Positions 14,769 through 17,892 of a stretch of 17,892 nt of DNA are shown one piece after another. The position numbers were made by a program, and so were the translations under genes. Numbering within the stretch: the first letter of the stretch is position 1; each line of letters starts with the position of its first letter. This DNA comes from Candidatus Nanopelagicales bacterium. Its GTDB lineage: Bacteria > Actinomycetota > Actinomycetes > S36-B12 > UBA5976. The DNA is taken from contig JAIOWT010000013.1 in assembly GCA_021742025.1 (NCBI GenBank), positions 1 through 17,892 of the forward strand. Reading direction: 5' to 3'. Under the pieces are notes generated by a model. That model worked only from the letters and a program-made list of their open reading frames with translations. It ran no database searches and had not been told where the DNA came from.

Positions 14769-15641
14769 ATGACAGTTTCACACTTTTGGATTAACGATGA
14801 TGTCGTTCCATTAGTTGATGCGAAAGTCAGTGTCCTCGATCACGGATTTACAGTCGCAGATGGTGTTTTTGAAACTCTGCTAGTTAGTAATGGGCGAGCG
14901 TACGCAATTGATAGGCACCTCGAGCGGTTAACTAAATCTGCATTGGGCTTGGGGTTAGCGGCACCTGATCATTCGCAAATTTCAAAGGGAATCGAACAGG
15001 TTCTAGCCAGCAATCCAAAGCTTGATTTTGGGCGGCTTCGCGTTACATTAACGAGTGGCGCGGGACCGCTAGGTTCGGATCGCACATCCGCCGAACCAAC
15101 GATAGTAATTTCAATCGCCGAGCAGGCTGCTTGGCCCCAGAGCACGACAGTGCTGTTAGTTCCATGGACGCGGAATGAAAAATCGCCATTGGCTGGTTTG
15201 AAGACCACTTCATATGCGGAAAATGTGTATGCTCTTGCGTCGGCAAAGAGTCACGGTTTTTCCGAAGCCGTTTATTGCGATACATCTGGTCGATTATGTG
15301 AAGGCACTGGTTCAAATATTTTTTTGGTTGCGAATGATCAAATCATCACACCATCAGAAGAGAGCGGGTTGCTTCGAGGGATCACCAGAGATCTTGTGAT
15401 TGAGCACGCTCTTGCGGCAGGTTTGAAGGTAATAGAGAGAGATGTAGATCCACAGGAATTATGGAATGCTGAAGAGGTGTTCATCACGTCCTCAACTAGA
15501 GACATTCATCCCGTGACTGAGATTGCCAAGCTAGACACACTTGGAAACGTCTCAGATAGACGCTCAATAGCGTCGGGAGTCTTGACAGAAAAACTGGGCG
15601 GGATTTTCAAAACACATCGATCTGAGAATTTGAACCCATGA
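14769..15641 (+). CDS. pabC: Aminodeoxychorismate lyase (class IV aminotransferase fold)
   Basis: Removes pyruvate from aminodeoxychorismate to give p-aminobenzoate, using pyridoxal phosphate. The 290 residues show the class IV aminotransferase fold: SVLDHGFTVADGVFETL near 21-37 with the DHG and GVFET blocks, the PLP-binding Lys145 in GLKTTSY, and Glu178 in CEGTGSNIF, 33 residues later, as in E. coli PabC. Later come TPSEESGLLRGITRDLVIEHA and EVFITSSTRDIHPV. Branched-chain and D-amino-acid aminotransferases share this fold, so the assignment rests partly on pabB directly upstream. The stop overlaps the next gene (ATGA). Confidence 0.88.
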   Translation: MTVSHFWINDDVVPLVDAKVSVLDHGFTVADGVFETLLVSNGRAYAIDRHLERLTKSALGLGLAAPDHSQISKGIEQVLASNPKLDFGRLRVTLTSGAGPLGSDRTSAEPTIVISIAEQAAWPQSTTVLLVPWTRNEKSPLAGLKTTSYAENVYALASAKSHGFSEAVYCDTSGRLCEGTGSNIFLVANDQIITPSEESGLLRGITRDLVIEHALAAGLKVIERDVDPQELWNAEEVFITSSTRDIHPVTEIAKLDTLGNVSDRRSIASGVLTEKLGGIFKTHRSENLNP

Positions 15642-16099
15642 AAACCGACGAGAAGAAACCTAAGGAACGCGAGTCATTTAGCGATCGGATGTATGGACGG
15701 TACATGGACCGACGCAATTCGGTTCGATCAAATCGCGCGCTAGATGCAACCTGGCGTGGAATTATTTTGATTTTTGGTCTAACTGTTGTTGGGCTTGGTA
15801 TTTTCTTTCTGTTATTTCCTGGGCCCGGCTGGGCCGTAATATTTTTTGGACTAATTATTCTGGCAACTGAATATGCCTGGGCGCAACGAATGTTGAATCC
15901 AGTGCGACAGTTTTCCTCTCAAGTTGCGCGGCTCTTAGTCAGCAACGAGTTCCGTGCCAAGCGAAGTAAAATCATTTTGGTGGTGACCATGTCACTCATT
16001 TTTATTGCATATGCATATTGGGCTAAATGGGGAGCAACTATGCAAGGCTTTGAGCCGCTACTTGCACCGATTGAGAATTTGTTCAACATAGAAATCTAG
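15638..16099 (+). CDS. TIGR02611 family PGPGW-motif membrane protein
   Basis: A 153-residue protein with a basic, hydrophilic N-terminus (1-37) and three likely membrane segments at about 41-60, 64-80 and 111-127. The first two are joined by FPGPGWAVIFFGL, with PGPGW at 61-65, the signature of the TIGR02611/PGPGW transmembrane family. Members are small actinobacterial membrane proteins of unknown function. The ATG overlaps the pabC stop by 4 nt, so it is in the pab operon. It often sits near thrS in relatives, as here. The family is clear and the role is unknown. Confidence 0.85.
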   Translation: MKTDEKKPKERESFSDRMYGRYMDRRNSVRSNRALDATWRGIILIFGLTVVGLGIFFLLFPGPGWAVIFFGLIILATEYAWAQRMLNPVRQFSSQVARLLVSNEFRAKRSKIILVVTMSLIFIAYAYWAKWGATMQGFEPLLAPIENLFNIEI

Positions 16100-16198
16100 G
16101 CTTCGTTTTAGAGCTTGTTGATTTGGGCTAGGTGAACTGATAGCAGTGAACGGGCAGCAGTTAATCGGTAGATATGTGGTCTTTTGCACCTGCTCCCG

Positions 16199-16228
16199 TA
16201 GACTTTGACCGTTGTCGTTTGAAAAGGA
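16199..16228 (+). promoter_or_regulatory. thrS promoter -10 and ribosome binding site
   Basis: TAGACT (16199-16204) is a good -10, giving a start near 16211 and a leader of about 25 nt. AAGGA at 16224-16228 is 7 nt before GTG 16236. The rest of the 136-nt gap after the PGPGW gene shows no T-box, riboswitch or strong terminator to my eye. Confidence 0.55.
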
Positions 16229-16235
16229 ATTCTTC

Positions 16236-17892
16236 GTGCCACACGTTCTTGCCGGAACTGAACGCGTCTCAACTGAGATCGAAGCAGGTGCCTGTGCAAT
16301 CGACGTAGTCGGCGATAAGGCCCGTCAAGTTGTAGTAGCACGGGTCAACGGCGAAATTGTCGACCTTAGCCACCCGTTAACTGAAGGCGACATCGTTGAA
16401 CCAATCCTGATTAGTGACCCAGAGGGGCTTTCCGTTCTGCGACACAGTGTTGCCCACATTGTTGCCCAGGCAACCCAAGCAATTTTTGATGACGTCAAGC
16501 TGGGTATTGGTCCACCAATTAAAGATGGCTTCTTCTATGACTTTGGAACCAATCGAACTTTCACCCCTGATGATTTAGTCACAATCGAAAAAAAGTGCGT
16601 TGAGATCATTAACTCTGGACAGAAGTTTTCTCGTCGCGTAACAAATCGCGAATCCGCTCGCGATGAGTTGAGCAACGAGCCGTTCAAAATTCGCTTATTG
16701 GGTGCTGACGACGACGCAACCGTGATGTCCGAAGATGTCATGGAAGTTGGTGGTGGCGAACTAACGATTTACGACAACATAGATCTACGTAGTGGCGAGT
16801 TGCGCTGGTGCGATTTGTGTCGGGGCCCGCATGTCCCAGACACCCGATACATTGACGCTCGAGCTATCAAGTTGATGCGGACATCAGCTGCATATTGGCT
16901 CGGTGACCAAAAGAATGAATCGATGCAGCGCGTTTATGGCACAGCATGGCCAACCAAAGATGGTTTGAAGCAGTACTTGAACATGCTGGAAGAAGCTGAG
17001 AAGCGGGATCATCGTCGACTTGGTGTCGAACTTGATCTATTTTCCTTCCCAGATGAGATTGGATCTGGATTGGCAGTGTTCCATCCAAAGGGCGGAATCA
17101 TTCGTCGACAGATGGAAGATTACTCACGTATCCGTCATGAAAACGCTGGCTATCAATTCGTTTACACCCCGCACATCACCAAGGGTGCATTGTTTGAACA
17201 GTCAGGTCACTTGGATTGGTATCGCGAAGGAATGTTCCCAGCGATGCATTTGGATGAAGAGCTTCACGAAGACGGCACCGTTAAGCGCCAAGGCCAGGAC
17301 TATTACCTAAAGCCGATGAACTGCCCCTTCCATAATCTGATTTACAAATCACGTGGCCGCTCGTACCGCGAATTACCGCTACGACTTTTCGAATTCGGTT
17401 CGGTTTATCGTTACGAGCGCTCTGGGGTAATTCATGGATTAACTCGAGTGCGTGGCATGACGCAAGACGACGCGCACATTTATTGCACCCCAGAACAAAT
17501 GGGCGGTGAATTGCAGAATTTGTTGGGTTTCGTCTTGGACCTGTTGCGTGATTACGGCCTAGATGATTTCTACTTGGAGCTTTCAACACGTAATCCAGAA
17601 AAGTCCATCGGTACAGAAGCTGAATGGGAGCAGGCAACGGCCGCATTGGCTGAAGCAGCTCAAAAATCTGGCCTTGAATTAGTTCCAGATCCTGGTGGCG
17701 CAGCGTCTTACGGCCCAAAGATTTCAGTGCAAGCCCGTGACGCGATTGGTCGCACTTGGCAGATGTCGACAATTCAAGTGGACTTCCAACTTCCGCAACG
17801 TTTCGAATTGGAATACCAAGCATCAGATGGCTCGCGCAGTCGCCCAATAATGATTCACCGCGCGCTATTCGGATCTATCGAACGCTTCTTCG
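16236..17892 (+). CDS. thrS: Threonyl-tRNA synthetase, 3' end beyond the window
   Basis: Charges tRNA-Thr with threonine. The visible 552 residues begin with a TGS domain (about 1-65), then the second editing domain with HSVAH (His70, His74) and CDLCRGPH (Cys195, His199), which clears mischarged serine. The catalytic domain follows with MNCPFH (Cys363), DDAH (His414) and [14 protein letters not shown] (His541), which together bind the active-site zinc; the last segment is class II motif 3. The C-terminal anticodon-binding domain lies outside the window, about 110-130 residues being missing. GTG 16236 is preceded by AAGGA at 7 nt and fits the TGS start. There are no frame breaks. Confidence 0.97.
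   Translation, partial: MPHVLAGTERVSTEIEAGACAIDVVGDKARQVVVARVNGEIVDLSHPLTEGDIVEPILISDPEGLSVLRHSVAHIVAQATQAIFDDVKLGIGPPIKDGFFYDFGTNRTFTPDDLVTIEKKCVEIINSGQKFSRRVTNRESARDELSNEPFKIRLLGADDDATVMSEDVMEVGGGELTIYDNIDLRSGELRWCDLCRGPHVPDTRYIDARAIKLMRTSAAYWLGDQKNESMQRVYGTAWPTKDGLKQYLNMLEEAEKRDHRRLGVELDLFSFPDEIGSGLAVFHPKGGIIRRQMEDYSRIRHENAGYQFVYTPHITKGALFEQSGHLDWYREGMFPAMHLDEELHEDGTVKRQGQDYYLKPMNCPFHNLIYKSRGRSYRELPLRLFEFGSVYRYERSGVIHGLTRVRGMTQDDAHIYCTPEQMGGELQNLLGFVLDLLRDYGLDDFYLELSTRNPEKSIGTEAEWEQATAALAEAAQKSGLELVPDPGGAASYGPKISVQARDAIGRTWQMSTIQVDFQLPQRFELEYQASDGSRSRPIMIHRALFGSIERFF

Noticed and set aside
16105..16115. GTTTTAGAGCT, the start of many type II CRISPR repeats
   Set aside because: It is a single 11-nt match with no second copy, spacer or cas gene; chance.
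16100..16235. T-box or other leader control before thrS
   Set aside because: There is no T-box core such as TGGNACCGCG, and the predicted leader is only about 25 nt.
17281..17847. 188-residue minus-strand open frame
   Set aside because: Fully antisense to thrS, with no family features; a shadow of thrS codon use.
1..17892. Novel defence, mobile or secondary-metabolite system
   Set aside because: Every sizeable gene belongs to a housekeeping or conserved actinobacterial family in a familiar order, with no integrase, transposase, toxin or foreign-looking composition.

Overview
The window looks like a core chromosomal segment of an actinobacterium with intermediate G+C. The evidence is a run of families that are nearly confined to Actinobacteria (DUF4193, DUF3093, DUF3710, DUF3159, DUF3000, TIGR02611), the order DUF4193-DUF3093-dut-DUF3710-DUF3159-TRAM methyltransferase-acnA-dxs-RNase D-DUF3000, a Gly-Cys-Val tRNA trio, frequent GTG starts and many starts that look leaderless. 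Base composition is near half G+C and the genes are tightly packed, which suggests a streamlined, perhaps freshwater planktonic lineage (acI/Nanopelagicales-like or small Microbacteriaceae). That placement is inference. I see no phage, insertion sequence, CRISPR array, toxin-antitoxin or defence genes.

Layout. 1-185 is the 3' end of a DUF4193 gene, facing a DUF3093 membrane protein (196-696, minus). Two short plus-strand runs follow: thioesterase-dut-DUF3710 (738-2394, joined by 4-nt overlaps) and DUF3159-TRAM RNA methyltransferase (2439-4287, 8-nt overlap). Aconitase acnA (4358-7021) has its own promoter with a perfect 18-bp palindrome on the predicted start of transcription, and overlaps a small conserved-looking gene of unknown function (7018-7362). 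dxs (7444-9321) converges on RNase D (9308-10606, minus), which lies downstream of DUF3000 (about 10616-11191, minus). An EamA transporter (11258-12085) converges on msrB (12082-12489, minus). A stand-alone RibD-type reductase (12539-13237, minus) lies just behind tRNA-Val, tRNA-Cys and tRNA-Gly (13270-13565, minus). Finally come pabB-pabC-TIGR02611 (13651-16099) and thrS (16236 to the end of the window, incomplete).

Functions. These are housekeeping: nucleotide pool sanitation (dut), RNA modification and processing (TRAM methyltransferase, RNase D), the TCA cycle (acnA), isoprenoid precursor entry (dxs), methionine repair (msrB), p-aminobenzoate for folate (pabB, pabC) and translation (thrS, tRNAs). 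The interest lies at small scale: the acnA palindrome, a 30-bp tandem duplication that appears to have moved the DUF4193 stop codon by ten codons, a recurring TANNNT box 6-8 nt before start codons, and a pyrimidine-reductase-like gene that may be expressed from a tRNA transcript. I did not find a new multi-gene system here.
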